Below, piece after piece: positions 1-8,508 of a stretch of DNA of 64,000 nt. The translations under genes were made by a program, and so were the position numbers. The stretch is from Cellvibrio zantedeschiae (lineage in GTDB: Bacteria; Pseudomonadota; Gammaproteobacteria; Pseudomonadales; Cellvibrionaceae): contig NZ_BMYZ01000001.1 of the NCBI RefSeq assembly GCF_014652535.1, positions 744,001 through 808,000 on the forward strand, written 5' to 3'. Under the pieces are notes generated by a model that was given only the letters and a program-made list of their open reading frames with translations, ran no database searches and had not been told where the DNA came from. How positions within the stretch are numbered: position 1 is the first letter of the stretch; the number at the start of each line of letters is the position of its first letter.

Positions 1-631
1 AGGCGACCTGGCAGACTTCCGTCTTCTGCGTATGCGCGCTCGTCGTGGGCAGGTGCATATTATTTCGCCGCAAGATTTGCTCATCACCATGTTCGAGCAA
101 AAGGTTGAGAACCTCGCGGACGCCTTGGAAGATATTCATCGCAAGCTCGAAGAAGTTAGTCACATGGTGCTGGAAGATGAGGATTCAGAGCTGGAAGAGG
201 CGATTGATAAGCTTGCCAAGTTGGAAGATAGCAATGGAAAAATCCGCCTGTGTTTGATGGATACCCAGCGCTCAATCTCCTTTTTGCAGCGCTACATTCG
301 CGACAACAATGAACTCAACGAAACAGCGCGTGAGATCAAGCGTGACGTGGATACGCTGATGGCGCATACCGCGTTCTTGTTCGATAAAATCAACTTCTTG
401 ATGGACTCAACGCAAGGCTTCATCAACATTGAACAGAACCAGATTATTAAAACCTTCTCGGTAGCGGCCGTGATTTTCCTGCCGCCCACTGTGGTTGCGA
501 GCTTTTACGGCATGAACTTTAAAATTATGCCTAACGTGGAGTGGGCGCACGGCTGGGTATTTGCACTCTTGATCATGCTGCTCTCGGGCTTGCTGCCTTA
601 CTGGTACTTTAAAAGCAAAGATTTGCTGTAA
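1..631 (+). CDS. corA: CorA-family Mg2+/divalent cation transporter, C-terminal part (5' truncated)
   Basis: The reading frame is open from base 2, so the gene begins outside the window and only about 209 C-terminal residues are seen. They comprise a long helical, acidic stretch typical of the CorA cytoplasmic stalk, then two membrane segments. The first ends in the YGMNF signature that forms the CorA pore mouth; the second is near GWVFALLIMLLSGLLPYW. A short basic tail follows. The family forms pentameric inner-membrane channels for Mg2+ or Co2+/Ni2+. Substrate cannot be told from this fragment. A rho-independent terminator follows 20 bases after the stop. Confidence 0.9.
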   Translation, partial: GDLADFRLLRMRARRGQVHIISPQDLLITMFEQKVENLADALEDIHRKLEEVSHMVLEDEDSELEEAIDKLAKLEDSNGKIRLCLMDTQRSISFLQRYIRDNNELNETAREIKRDVDTLMAHTAFLFDKINFLMDSTQGFINIEQNQIIKTFSVAAVIFLPPTVVASFYGMNFKIMPNVEWAHGWVFALLIMLLSGLLPYWYFKSKDLL

Positions 632-650
632 TTTCTGGTTCATCAGACAC

Positions 651-680
651 AAAAAAGCCCGATTTATATCGGGCTTTTTA
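651..680. terminator. Bidirectional rho-independent terminator
   Basis: GCCCGA/TCGGGC inverted repeat around a short AT-rich loop (657-674), flanked by A-run on the left and T-run on the right. It sits between two convergent genes (corA and the 104-aa gene), so it can serve both. Confidence 0.85.
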
Positions 681-691
681 CTATTGGGGCT

Positions 692-1006
692 TTATTCTTC
701 TACCCATTCCCAACGCAGTGGCTGGCCAAAATCGTCCAAAATGACTTTCTTTTTAGGGCGAGGTTTAAAGTGCTTTAAAGACGCTTGGGGTTTGCGACGC
801 GCTTCAATAGCGGCAACAACTTCTGGAATCGGGGTTCGATCTTCCTGGCTTTGGCCCTCGAAAATGCTCATTAGCGGCGCCTGCGCATAGGGGCGGCCGC
901 TCAAACCGCGCGGAACTTCATTGACGCTACCGCCTTCTTGCAAAAAGGAATCGATTTGCGCCTGCAGCTCCGCATGCAATTCGCGTCTGGTTTTGGTGGG
1001 TTTCAT
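692..1006 (-). CDS. Small hypothetical protein, faint SutA-like motif
   Basis: A 104-aa soluble protein with no signal peptide or membrane segment. An N-terminal helical part ends in FLQEGGSVNEVPRGLSGRPY (about residues 21-40). The C-terminal half is basic and proline-rich (KHFKPRPKKK) and ends in a tryptophan-containing acidic tail. The FLxxGGxVxEV pattern recalls the segment in the small RNA-polymerase-binding regulator SutA of Pseudomonas, but the rest does not match from memory, so no function is assigned. It is convergent with corA and divergent from queE. Codon use looks native. Confidence 0.65.
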   Translation of the reverse strand: MKPTKTRRELHAELQAQIDSFLQEGGSVNEVPRGLSGRPYAQAPLMSIFEGQSQEDRTPIPEVVAAIEARRKPQASLKHFKPRPKKKVILDDFGQPLRWEWVEE

Positions 1007-1371
1007 ACTGCTATTTGTCTGCTCGTAGATCTACAAATTCAAGGGCCATTTGCCAGCATAGCAGCCGCAAGACTGGCTCGGCAACGCTTAAGCTATAATT
1101 GCTGGCAGCGTTTTCATCGCTCGTCCTTGAGCTTTATCTCTTTTATTAAGGCTCTTTATTGTTTTCTATTGATAGGCTTTCTCGCTCTGTTTACTGCGCT
1201 TTCTCGCTTCTATTACTGCGCTTTCTCGCTTATGGGCCGCGCTTTGGGTAAACTGCCGCTCTTTTTTGCGGGTGGCTGAATTTCGCCCACGTTGGCTATA
1301 GTGTTGCCCCCTTTCCAAAGTTGTTCCGTTCTAACCAGGTTGTTCCATCTATTACGTAGTTTCAGGTTGCT
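1007..1371. other. Intergenic region between divergent genes, with tandem repeat
   Basis: This is the shared upstream region of the 104-aa gene (leftward) and queE (rightward). It contains a TATAAT-like hexamer at 1093-1098 and a TATAGT hexamer near 1298, neither with a good -35 partner, and a 22-bp tandem repeat at 1176-1240. I see no coding potential and no convincing preQ1 riboswitch. Confidence 0.6.
1176..1240 (+). repeat. 22-bp tandem repeat, about 2.5-3 units
   Basis: Units begin at 1176, 1198 and 1220. The first two read GCTTTCTCGCT followed by YCTRTTTACTGC-like sequence and differ at only a few bases. The third keeps the first 12 bases and then decays. Pyrimidine-rich on the plus strand, in the queE leader. 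Confidence 0.7.
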
Positions 1372-2022
1372 ATGACTCAAGCCAGTTTGAAAATCACCGA
1401 GATTTTTTACTCCTTGCAAGGTGAATCCACCACTGTAGGTTTACCGACAGTATTTGTGCGCCTGACTGGCTGCCCCCTGCGTTGCTGTTATTGTGATTCT
1501 GAATACGCATTTTATGGGGGTGAACGCCTATCGCTAAACGTCATTCTGGAAAAGGTTGCAAGCTACAATCCACGCTATATTTGCGTAACTGGTGGAGAGC
1601 CCTTGGCGCAACGCGAATGCCTGAAATTGCTAACATTATTGTGCGATGCGGGTTATCAGGTTTCGCTGGAAACCAGCGGTGCCTTGGCGGTAGATGCGGT
1701 TGATCCGCGCGTGATCAAAGTGATGGATTTAAAAACCCCCGGTTCCGGTGAAGTCGCGCGCAATCGCTGGGAAAATATTCCGGTACTTACACCGCAGGAC
1801 CAAATTAAATTTGTAATTTGCAGTCGTGAAGATTACGAGTGGGCGCGTTTCAAGCTAGATGAATTTGCGCTCGCCGAAAAAGTATCCGATGTACTTTTTT
1901 CCCCAAGTTTTGGCCAGATTCAGCCGCTCGAATTAGCGGAGTGGATTCTGGCAGACAATTTAAAAGTTCGCTTTCAACTACAACTGCATAAGCTCCTGTG
2001 GAATGATGTTCCGGGTCATTGA
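1372..2022 (+). CDS. queE: 7-carboxy-7-deazaguanine synthase QueE (radical SAM)
   Basis: Converts 6-carboxy-tetrahydropterin to 7-carboxy-7-deazaguanine in queuosine/preQ0 synthesis. The 216-aa length is normal for the family. The radical-SAM CX3CX2C cluster site is visible as GCPLRCCYCDSEY (about residues 34-46), preceded by the substrate-region start KITEIFYSLQGES. The glycine-rich SAM motif VTGGEPLAQ follows. The ATG at 1372 is chosen because it gives the expected N terminus. queC follows 76 bases downstream and acts later in the same pathway, so the two are likely co-transcribed. Confidence 0.95.
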   Translation: MTQASLKITEIFYSLQGESTTVGLPTVFVRLTGCPLRCCYCDSEYAFYGGERLSLNVILEKVASYNPRYICVTGGEPLAQRECLKLLTLLCDAGYQVSLETSGALAVDAVDPRVIKVMDLKTPGSGEVARNRWENIPVLTPQDQIKFVICSREDYEWARFKLDEFALAEKVSDVLFSPSFGQIQPLELAEWILADNLKVRFQLQLHKLLWNDVPGH

Positions 2023-2098
2023 TGCCATTCAATTAATTCCTTAACGCTGAGTGTCATTTAATTTCGCAGTTAAATTTGTTTAAATTTAGGTTATGTAT

Positions 2099-2779
2099 AT
2101 GTCATCAAAAAAAGCGGTAGTCCTTGTCTCAGGTGGATTGGATTCAACTACCGCGCTTGCCATTGCGCGTAGCGAAGGTTACGACTGCTACACCATGAGT
2201 TTTGATTACGGTCAGCGTCATCGCGTCGAATTATTTGCAGCAGAACGCACCGCCAAGGCTATGGGTGCAATTGCACACAAAGTTATTAGTTTGGATTTAC
2301 GCACTATTGGCGGCTCGGCATTGACAGATGAATCTATCGCCGTACCAGAGCATGAAACTGCGGGTATTCCAATTACTTATGTGCCTGCGCGCAATACCGT
2401 ATTTTTATCGATTGCGTTGGGTTGGGCAGAAGTCTTGGGTGCAGAGGATATTTTTATTGGTGTTAACGCGGTAGATTTTTCCGGTTACCCGGATTGTCGC
2501 CCTGAATATATTGCTGCGTTTGAAAAAATGGCGAACCTTGCAACACGTGCGGGAGCAGAGGGTGGTCATTTAAAAATTCGCACGCCGCTCATCGATTTAA
2601 GTAAAGGCGATATTATTAAACTCGGTATGGGTTTGGGTGTTGATTACAGTTTGACGGTGTCATGTTATCAAGCAAATGACAAAGGCGAAGCATGCGGTAA
2701 GTGCGATAGTTGTCGTTTACGTAAAGCTGGTTTTGAGCAAGCCGGCGTTGTTGATCCAACTCTGTATATAAAAGCCTGA
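2099..2779 (+). CDS. queC: 7-cyano-7-deazaguanine synthase QueC
   Basis: ATP-dependent conversion of 7-carboxy-7-deazaguanine to preQ0. The N-terminal PP-loop [13 protein letters not shown] binds ATP. The C-terminal four-cysteine zinc site is CYQ...ACGKCDSC. Two in-frame ATGs exist (2093 and 2099). I prefer 2099 because the AGG at 2088-2090 is then 8 bases upstream and the protein starts [13 protein letters not shown], as in homologues. It ends one base before the stop of the opposing GGDEF-EAL gene (2781), with no visible terminator between the convergent genes. Confidence 0.95.
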   Translation: MSSKKAVVLVSGGLDSTTALAIARSEGYDCYTMSFDYGQRHRVELFAAERTAKAMGAIAHKVISLDLRTIGGSALTDESIAVPEHETAGIPITYVPARNTVFLSIALGWAEVLGAEDIFIGVNAVDFSGYPDCRPEYIAAFEKMANLATRAGAEGGHLKIRTPLIDLSKGDIIKLGMGLGVDYSLTVSCYQANDKGEACGKCDSCRLRKAGFEQAGVVDPTLYIKA

Positions 2780-2780
2780 T

Positions 2781-5700
2781 TTATATAAGCGCGTGACTTT
2801 GCGGCTGAGCTAAATGTTGGCGCAGCTGCACTTCAAATTCTTCGATAGCGACAGGGCGGCCAAAATAATAACCTTGGAATATGGGGCAACCATTTTCTTC
2901 CAAAAATTCTTTTTGCTCTTTGGTTTCAACGCCTTCGGCGAGCACATTCAAATTCATATTTTTTGCCATGGCGATGATGGTGCAAACAATAATTGCATCA
3001 TTGGGGTCAATGGTAATATCGCGCACGAAAGATTGATCAATTTTCAGTTGATAAAGTGGCAGGCGTTTTAAATAAGAAAGTGACGAGTAGCCAATTCCAA
3101 AATCGTCCATCGCAAAGGCTATGCCTTGTGCTTGCAACTCCTGCATTTTTTCGATGCTTTGATCAACATTCTTAAGCAGCGAGCTTTCGGTCAATTCCAA
3201 TTTCAAACGCTGTGGATCTATATTGCTTTCGCGCACAATTTTAAGTACGTCCTCCACAAAGCTCGCTTGGTTAAATTGCACGGGGCTCACATTCACAGAG
3301 ATGGTCAGGTGTTCAAAATCGGGCTGTTTACTCCACTCGTTAATTTGCGCGCAGGCAAATTTAATAACATCTTTACCAATACCCACAATCAAACCTGTCT
3401 GCTCTGCAACAGGAATAAAATCTGAGGGTGGAATCATGCCTTTGGTAGGGTGTTTCCAGCGCAATAATAATTCAGCGCCCAATGCGCGACCGCTTGAGTC
3501 AACCTGGATTTGGTAATAAGGAATAAGTTGATTTTCCAATTCATAGGCGCGTCGCAAATCAGTTTCTATGCTTGCACGCGTTTCAAGACGCGATTGCATA
3601 TGCGGATCAAAAAACCGGATGGCATTGCGACCGCTGTCTTTAGCTTGGTACATGGCCACGTCGGCGTGCCGTAATAAATCATCAATCGATGCGCTTTGGT
3701 TGTTAAACAGATTTACCCCAATACTGATCGTGCAATGAAATACGGTTTGCTGTAATGGGTAGGGCAAATTAATTAATTCATGCAATTGTTCTGCGCGGCT
3801 TTTGGCTTCAATTGCGGCGAGCTCGGCGTCAACACTTAAGTTGTCAAAAACCACAACAAATTCATCACCGCCCAAACGCACAGCGAGATCTGTAGCGCGA
3901 ATAAAGTTGCTAATGCGCTCGGCAACTTGAATTAACAGTTGATCGCCGATGTGATGGCCCCGCGTATCGTTGAGTAACTTAAAGTGATCGAGGTCAATAA
4001 AAAGTAAGGCAGCGTGGTTTCCGGTGCGTGCACTTTGGGCGGTAATGAGTTTTAATCTGTCCAGCATCATACGTCTGTTGGGCAAGCGTGTTAGTGGATC
4101 AAAAAATGCCAGGTTGAAGATTTTTTCCTGATCATTGGCACGGCGCATTTCACCTGAAATGCGTTCCGCGAAAATTAATATAAGAGCTTGCGTTTGCGCT
4201 GAAATAGGCAGCGGATGTTCGGCTAATACTGATAAGGTGCCAATAGAAACTCCGTCAGTATTTTTAATGGCGGCTCCGAGAATACCTTCGATTTTGTGTT
4301 GTTGGTACATGCTATTGCCGGGATATTGCTGGTAAGCACCCTCTGCAATGAAGCAGGTCTGGTCGCGCAAAATATCGGCGCAGGCTGTGCCTGCAAAAAG
4401 ATAATTAAAGTTTGGTTGACGCGCCCCTCTGATCAGATAAGTGTGCGCATTTGCTTCATCAGTATTGAGAGGGTTGGTTAAGCTAATTAAAGCATGTTCA
4501 GCGCCTATGGCATCGCTCAAGGATTTTAATAAGGTTTCAAAAAAGTCCGGTGCATCGGCAGAGTCAGTTGCTGCGGTTCTGAGTGCAGCATCCAAACGCT
4601 TACGCTCGGTAATATCTTGAAAAGTTCCTTGTACTAGCGGAGTGCCATCATTGATGTTAATGCTGCCCTGCGCATCAAGGCAAAAAACTTTTCCACCAAC
4701 CTTAATGCGCATTTCAATTGATATGTTGGATGCGGTTGCCAAGCAGTTATTTAATGCTTGCCGGAAAGCTTTGCGGTCCTCAACCAAAACAGCGCTCGCA
4801 ATAAATTTTTTAAACTGGCCTTTGAGTGCATGGCTTGGCAAGTTAAATAATTCGCTCATGGACGAGCTGAAATTGTAATTATCGCTTTCAGGATCCCAAC
4901 TCCAATGCGCAACACGCGCCATCATTTGTGCGCGCTCAAGGCGGTGTTCGCTTTGGCGCAATGCATGTTCAACTTGTTTGCGTTCTTGTAATTCTTGCTC
5001 AAGGCTTTGCAAGGCGCGACGCTGTGGACCCAAATCAATATCCAGGCAATACATCTCTTTGTCGTTTGGTGTTTGGATCAATACGTGATTGGAATACACC
5101 CATACTTCATTGCCATCTTTATCTTGCAGCGGAATTTCACCGGAAGGAATTGCGTGGCCAAGTAGATGCCAGTTTTCAATCGCTTCATAAACGCCGCTGC
5201 GCATAAAATCTGGAATAATTAAGTCTTCCAGTTTTTGTCCCATAACATCGACAGCTTTAAATCCGTAGAGATCTTCGCTCGCTTTGTTCCAAAAAATAAC
5301 TTCGTGAAAGCGGTTGTAACCTTGTACGGCAATATTGGTGGTGCTTTCAAAAATGTTGCGGAAGCGCTGCTCGTTGGCAAGGTCAGTTTTGTGATCAGAC
5401 ATGCGCTTGGTAATGTTGCGAGCAAGACAAATAAAACGATCATCATCGCGTTGGTCGCCAAGTCGTTTGGAAATTGAAAGTTCAAACCAAAGCGAGTTGG
5501 GGCGGTGTTCATACTCAATTGTTTTACCTTGCGAGATTCCCCAATCGTCTGCTTCAGCTAACGCTTTTTTCCAGGTCGTTAAGGTTTTGGGTGGCAATAT
5601 GCTGGGAATATGTTTGCCCAAAATAGCCGCTGCCGAAAATTCGGCAATAGGCGATGAACCTGTGGCGGACAAGCAATTACCTTTACGGTCCACTTCAAAC

Positions 5701-6680
5701 AATAAGTCGGGGATAGTTTGAATAACGGCTTGAATATGCTTTTGTTGTTCATTGCGGGCGATGCTCATTTCAAGCAATCGCTCGGATTTATAGGCGATTT
5801 CTGCGCTCGCAATGGTGATCATCAAACTTAACAAGGTGAGGCTGGCTGAATACAGCCAAATTAGGTAGTAGCTGATATGCGTGTCGCTTGCGGTGAAAGG
5901 GCCAAGTCCGTTAACGGTTGACCATATGGCAATAAAACTAAATCCAATTGTGCAAAGCGTGCCTCCCAATAATCCCAACCGCAGCGCGGCCCAGGCCACG
6001 CAGATAAAACTAGTAAAGACGATTGGCAAGTGAAGGTTGTTAGCAAAGTTATTGAGCGGGAAGCAGAGCAGTGCAACAAAAAAACTGACCGCAAGAATGG
6101 AGATGGTTTCGATTCTTTTATCAAGTAACTTGCGCAGGTTGTCGATCGTCAAACCAATCAAAAAGGGCGCTGCGAGCAATGCTCCGAGGCTATCGCCCAT
6201 CCACCATGCGAGAAGTGTGTATCGGTCCAGGTTGTAGTGCGCAATGTAAGTGAGCGCCAGGCTGCCGATGGTGACCGGTATCAGCATGGTAGAAACCGAT
6301 ATGGCGAGGAAGCACAAAGCGTTGGCCCTGTGCATAAAAAGTACCTGGCAATCGAGGCGACGCAAAAGTAAGAAGGTAGCCAGAGGACCCAATGTATTGC
6401 CAAGGGCGATAAGAACATTGACAAGCTGATTGGAGCCAGTGGTCAAGTTAATAAGAAGAGCGCCGAGAAAAATACCCGGCCAAACTTGAATCGACCACCG
6501 ATAAAGCGCCGCAATGGCTATACCAGTTGGCAGCCAGAACAAAGTTACTTTGGATGAGGTAAAGGGTACGCACAGCCCAAGCCAGCCCGTCATAAGGTAG
6601 GCGAGGGTGACAAGCGCATTTTGAGTCAGCCTGTGGATATAAGGCTGAAATCTTCCCAGCTTGGGTGACACAAGGTGCAT
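2781..6680 (-). CDS. MASE1-PAS-GAF-GGDEF-EAL cyclic-di-GMP turnover protein
   Basis: A 1299-aa inner-membrane sensor. Residues about 20-300 form a MASE1-like block of roughly eight membrane segments. Three PAS-like regions follow (about 320-430, 440-560, 580-700; the last ends GTFQDITERKR). Then a GAF-like region (about 710-850), GGDEF (about 865-1030) and EAL (about 1045-1290). The diguanylate cyclase site RLGGDEFVVVFDN is intact (about 930-942). The EAL signature reads ELLLRW, keeping the glutamate, and DDFGIGYSS is present (about 1195). So both synthesis and hydrolysis are possible; the direction is not evident. It lies between queC and tRNA-Lys, which are closely linked in Pseudomonas, and looks like an accessory insertion. 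Confidence 0.92.
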   Translation of the reverse strand: MHLVSPKLGRFQPYIHRLTQNALVTLAYLMTGWLGLCVPFTSSKVTLFWLPTGIAIAALYRWSIQVWPGIFLGALLINLTTGSNQLVNVLIALGNTLGPLATFLLLRRLDCQVLFMHRANALCFLAISVSTMLIPVTIGSLALTYIAHYNLDRYTLLAWWMGDSLGALLAAPFLIGLTIDNLRKLLDKRIETISILAVSFFVALLCFPLNNFANNLHLPIVFTSFICVAWAALRLGLLGGTLCTIGFSFIAIWSTVNGLGPFTASDTHISYYLIWLYSASLTLLSLMITIASAEIAYKSERLLEMSIARNEQQKHIQAVIQTIPDLLFEVDRKGNCLSATGSSPIAEFSAAAILGKHIPSILPPKTLTTWKKALAEADDWGISQGKTIEYEHRPNSLWFELSISKRLGDQRDDDRFICLARNITKRMSDHKTDLANEQRFRNIFESTTNIAVQGYNRFHEVIFWNKASEDLYGFKAVDVMGQKLEDLIIPDFMRSGVYEAIENWHLLGHAIPSGEIPLQDKDGNEVWVYSNHVLIQTPNDKEMYCLDIDLGPQRRALQSLEQELQERKQVEHALRQSEHRLERAQMMARVAHWSWDPESDNYNFSSSMSELFNLPSHALKGQFKKFIASAVLVEDRKAFRQALNNCLATASNISIEMRIKVGGKVFCLDAQGSININDGTPLVQGTFQDITERKRLDAALRTAATDSADAPDFFETLLKSLSDAIGAEHALISLTNPLNTDEANAHTYLIRGARQPNFNYLFAGTACADILRDQTCFIAEGAYQQYPGNSMYQQHKIEGILGAAIKNTDGVSIGTLSVLAEHPLPISAQTQALILIFAERISGEMRRANDQEKIFNLAFFDPLTRLPNRRMMLDRLKLITAQSARTGNHAALLFIDLDHFKLLNDTRGHHIGDQLLIQVAERISNFIRATDLAVRLGGDEFVVVFDNLSVDAELAAIEAKSRAEQLHELINLPYPLQQTVFHCTISIGVNLFNNQSASIDDLLRHADVAMYQAKDSGRNAIRFFDPHMQSRLETRASIETDLRRAYELENQLIPYYQIQVDSSGRALGAELLLRWKHPTKGMIPPSDFIPVAEQTGLIVGIGKDVIKFACAQINEWSKQPDFEHLTISVNVSPVQFNQASFVEDVLKIVRESNIDPQRLKLELTESSLLKNVDQSIEKMQELQAQGIAFAMDDFGIGYSSLSYLKRLPLYQLKIDQSFVRDITIDPNDAIIVCTIIAMAKNMNLNVLAEGVETKEQKEFLEENGCPIFQGYYFGRPVAIEEFEVQLRQHLAQPQSHALI

Positions 6681-7060
6681 GAATTGCTCTCTGCGAACAG
6701 CGTGATCTTTTCTATAGCGAGCTCTTGCCGAAGGTGGGCAAATCTATTCATGACGATCCTTTTCTAGTTAGGCTTCTCTAGGTAGGCTTCTAGGATCAGG
6801 CGTGCATTAAAGTACGTGCTCTGCTTATAGGATAGATTGGGTTTGGCGTTTTGCTCTGATTTTCTTTACATAACTTGGCAGATACATAGACAAAAGCCAT
6901 GTTGTTCGAGTAGTTACTGGGACGACAACTTGCCTTTTAAATAATCAATTCACTTTTTTTCCTTTCGATTTAGGGAGATAGGCGTAAAAAAGGCTTGTCT
7001 TTTCAGAGTAAAACATTATTATACGCGCCTCTTAATTAGGTCTCCTTGATTAAGACTTTT
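6681..7060. other. Intergenic region between the GGDEF-EAL gene and the tRNA genes
   Basis: About 380 bases of AT-rich sequence. It holds the divergent upstream region of the GGDEF-EAL gene and, at its right end, the tRNA promoter (6995-7024). A short direct repeat (CTAGTTAGGCTTCT / CTAGGTAGGCTTCT) lies near 6763-6790. No ORF of interest. Confidence 0.5.
6995..7024 (+). promoter_or_regulatory. Candidate sigma-70 promoter of the tRNA-Lys pair
   Basis: TTGTCT (6995-7000), an 18-base spacer and TTATAC (7019-7024), followed directly by a GC-rich discriminator GCGCCTC. Such discriminators are known from stringently controlled stable-RNA promoters. The first tRNA begins about 30 bases downstream of the expected start, leaving a short 5' leader. 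Confidence 0.6.
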
Positions 7061-7136
7061 GGGTCGTTAGCTCAGTCGGTAGAGCAGTTGGCTTTTAACC
7101 AATTGGTCGCAGGTTCGAATCCCGCACGACCCACCA
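7061..7136 (+). tRNA. tRNA-Lys (UUU)
   Basis: A 76-base cloverleaf with acceptor GGGTCGT/ACGACCC, D arm GCTCAGTCGGTAGAGC, anticodon loop CTTTTAA with TTT at 7094-7096, T arm containing GGTTCGAATCC, and encoded CCA. It is the first of two identical copies. Confidence 0.97.
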
Positions 7137-7186
7137 TATTTAGCTTTGGATATGTGTGTTTACCAGTATTCAAAGCACCCAAGTTT

Positions 7187-7262
7187 GGGTCGTTAGCTCA
7201 GTCGGTAGAGCAGTTGGCTTTTAACCAATTGGTCGCAGGTTCGAATCCCGCACGACCCACCA
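7187..7262 (+). tRNA. tRNA-Lys (UUU), second identical copy
   Basis: Identical over all 76 bases to the copy at 7061-7136, including the encoded CCA, and separated from it by 50 bases of unrelated spacer. No promoter is evident in the spacer, so the pair is probably one transcript, ended by the terminator at 7291-7322. Confidence 0.97.
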
Positions 7263-7290
7263 TTTTCAAGCCTTGCGCTGTGAATAAACG

Positions 7291-7322
7291 AAAAAAGGAT
7301 GCCAAATGGCATCCTTTTTTCG
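7291..7322. terminator. Rho-independent terminator after the tRNA pair
   Basis: GGATGCC-AAAT-GGCATCC stem-loop (7297-7314) with an A-run before and a T-run after. It lies between the rightward tRNA genes and the leftward DUF4239 gene and can act in both directions. Confidence 0.88.
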
Positions 7323-7384
7323 TCTGGCCTGTATGTTTCGTTCTGTCCTGTGGGCATCCCATATGCGAGTGGCCAGTTCCCGCT

Positions 7385-8173
7385 TTACTCTTTCATAATA
7401 TTATCCCGCACAAACTCAAGTCCGTCCGGCTTTATGCTGTAGTCACCGCGATATGGATAATCCATTACCGCAATTAAAAAAACCAACAAACCTAACAATC
7501 CCGCCATAAGTATGTTGAGCAAACTTTGCAGGCGAAAATTTTCAATAATAAACAACCAGCTCACCATAATATTGAGTAGAGCTCCAATAATAATCACCAT
7601 ATACATAGTTGCTGGCAGGCCACTTTGGACGCTTTGCAGGCGCAAACTATTTTGCGTAAGTGCGTTATTGAACTGGTTGAGTGCCTCTGTATGAATGATT
7701 TTTTCGCGCTCGGTATTCGGGGTAAATTCAAGTAGAGTCGTATTTATCTGATTGAGTTGATGGGTGCCAAACATGGGCGCCTCACCTTGTTGCTGTCGCG
7801 GCCATACGTCTTCAATCACTATGCGCACATATTCTTTAACTTGCTGGCGTAGCTTGCTGCGCTCAGGTTCCGGGTAGCTGTTTATATCGCGATATAAAGC
7901 ACTAATCGCAGCTGCTTCTTGCGAGGCTATGTCGCCAGCCTCGGAGTAGCTTGTATAGGTGCTAACAGCAATCAATCCAAGGGTTATCCCATAAAATACG
8001 CCAACAGCAGCCAGATAAAAACTGACTATGTCGTTGTTGGGGTGTTTACCAATAAAGCGCAATACCAAACGACGGCTCAACCATAAACCCAACATTGAAA
8101 ATGTCACGAAAGCCACTACTACAAGCGCACAAAATAGCCAATTTGGTAAATCATAAAGCCAATATAAATTCAT
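7385..8173 (-). CDS. DUF4239 membrane protein
   Basis: A 262-aa integral membrane protein of the uncharacterised DUF4239 (bestrophin-like) family. Two N-terminal membrane segments (about residues 11-32 and 52-72) precede a roughly 110-residue soluble part containing EAAAISALYRDINSYPE, a family hallmark. Two C-terminal segments follow (about 190-235). The family's role is not established; remote similarity to bestrophin anion channels has been proposed. It is divergent from nadA and convergent with the tRNA genes, in a slot between tRNA-Lys and nadA. Confidence 0.82.
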   Translation of the reverse strand: MNLYWLYDLPNWLFCALVVVAFVTFSMLGLWLSRRLVLRFIGKHPNNDIVSFYLAAVGVFYGITLGLIAVSTYTSYSEAGDIASQEAAAISALYRDINSYPEPERSKLRQQVKEYVRIVIEDVWPRQQQGEAPMFGTHQLNQINTTLLEFTPNTEREKIIHTEALNQFNNALTQNSLRLQSVQSGLPATMYMVIIIGALLNIMVSWLFIIENFRLQSLLNILMAGLLGLLVFLIAVMDYPYRGDYSIKPDGLEFVRDNIMKE

Positions 8174-8508
8174 GCAGCGAACTCCGGGCGGTTGTGTACG
8201 GTTCGTGGCGAAAGAGCAGATTACATATGTATAGCTTATTGTTTGGCGTTGTAAATTGGGTAATTTTGCTCGGCATCTTTGATTGCGGCATATAGCGCTT
8301 ACAAAATAGCTGACTTGAAGCGTTTAATTCCAACCTAAAAAGACTTGGAATCAGATATTGAGGCTGCTCCAAATGATTTATTACCAGCCTGTGTTTTTAG
8401 CGGTTGTCATATCACTTACCGCTTTTCGCTCATAAATTCTATTTTTGCTGTGATAGAATCGCGCCTCATTTTTAGCTGTACGGCTTGGTTTAATAAGGGG
8501 AGCGGGCA
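8174..8508. other. Intergenic region between divergent DUF4239 and nadA genes
   Basis: About 335 bases. Near nadA a -10-like TAGAAT (8454-8459) is followed by CGCGCCTC, the same GC-rich discriminator seen at the tRNA-Lys and ffs promoters; no good -35 hexamer is visible. No ORF worth reporting. Confidence 0.45.

Noticed and set aside
1007-1371. preQ1 riboswitch before queE
   Set aside because: No preQ1-type stem with the C-rich loop and A-rich tail could be built; the region holds a tandem repeat instead.
7046-7477. Open reading frame of 143 codons across both tRNA-Lys genes
   Set aside because: It translates the tRNA sequences themselves (the same peptide appears twice) and runs through the terminator; not a gene.
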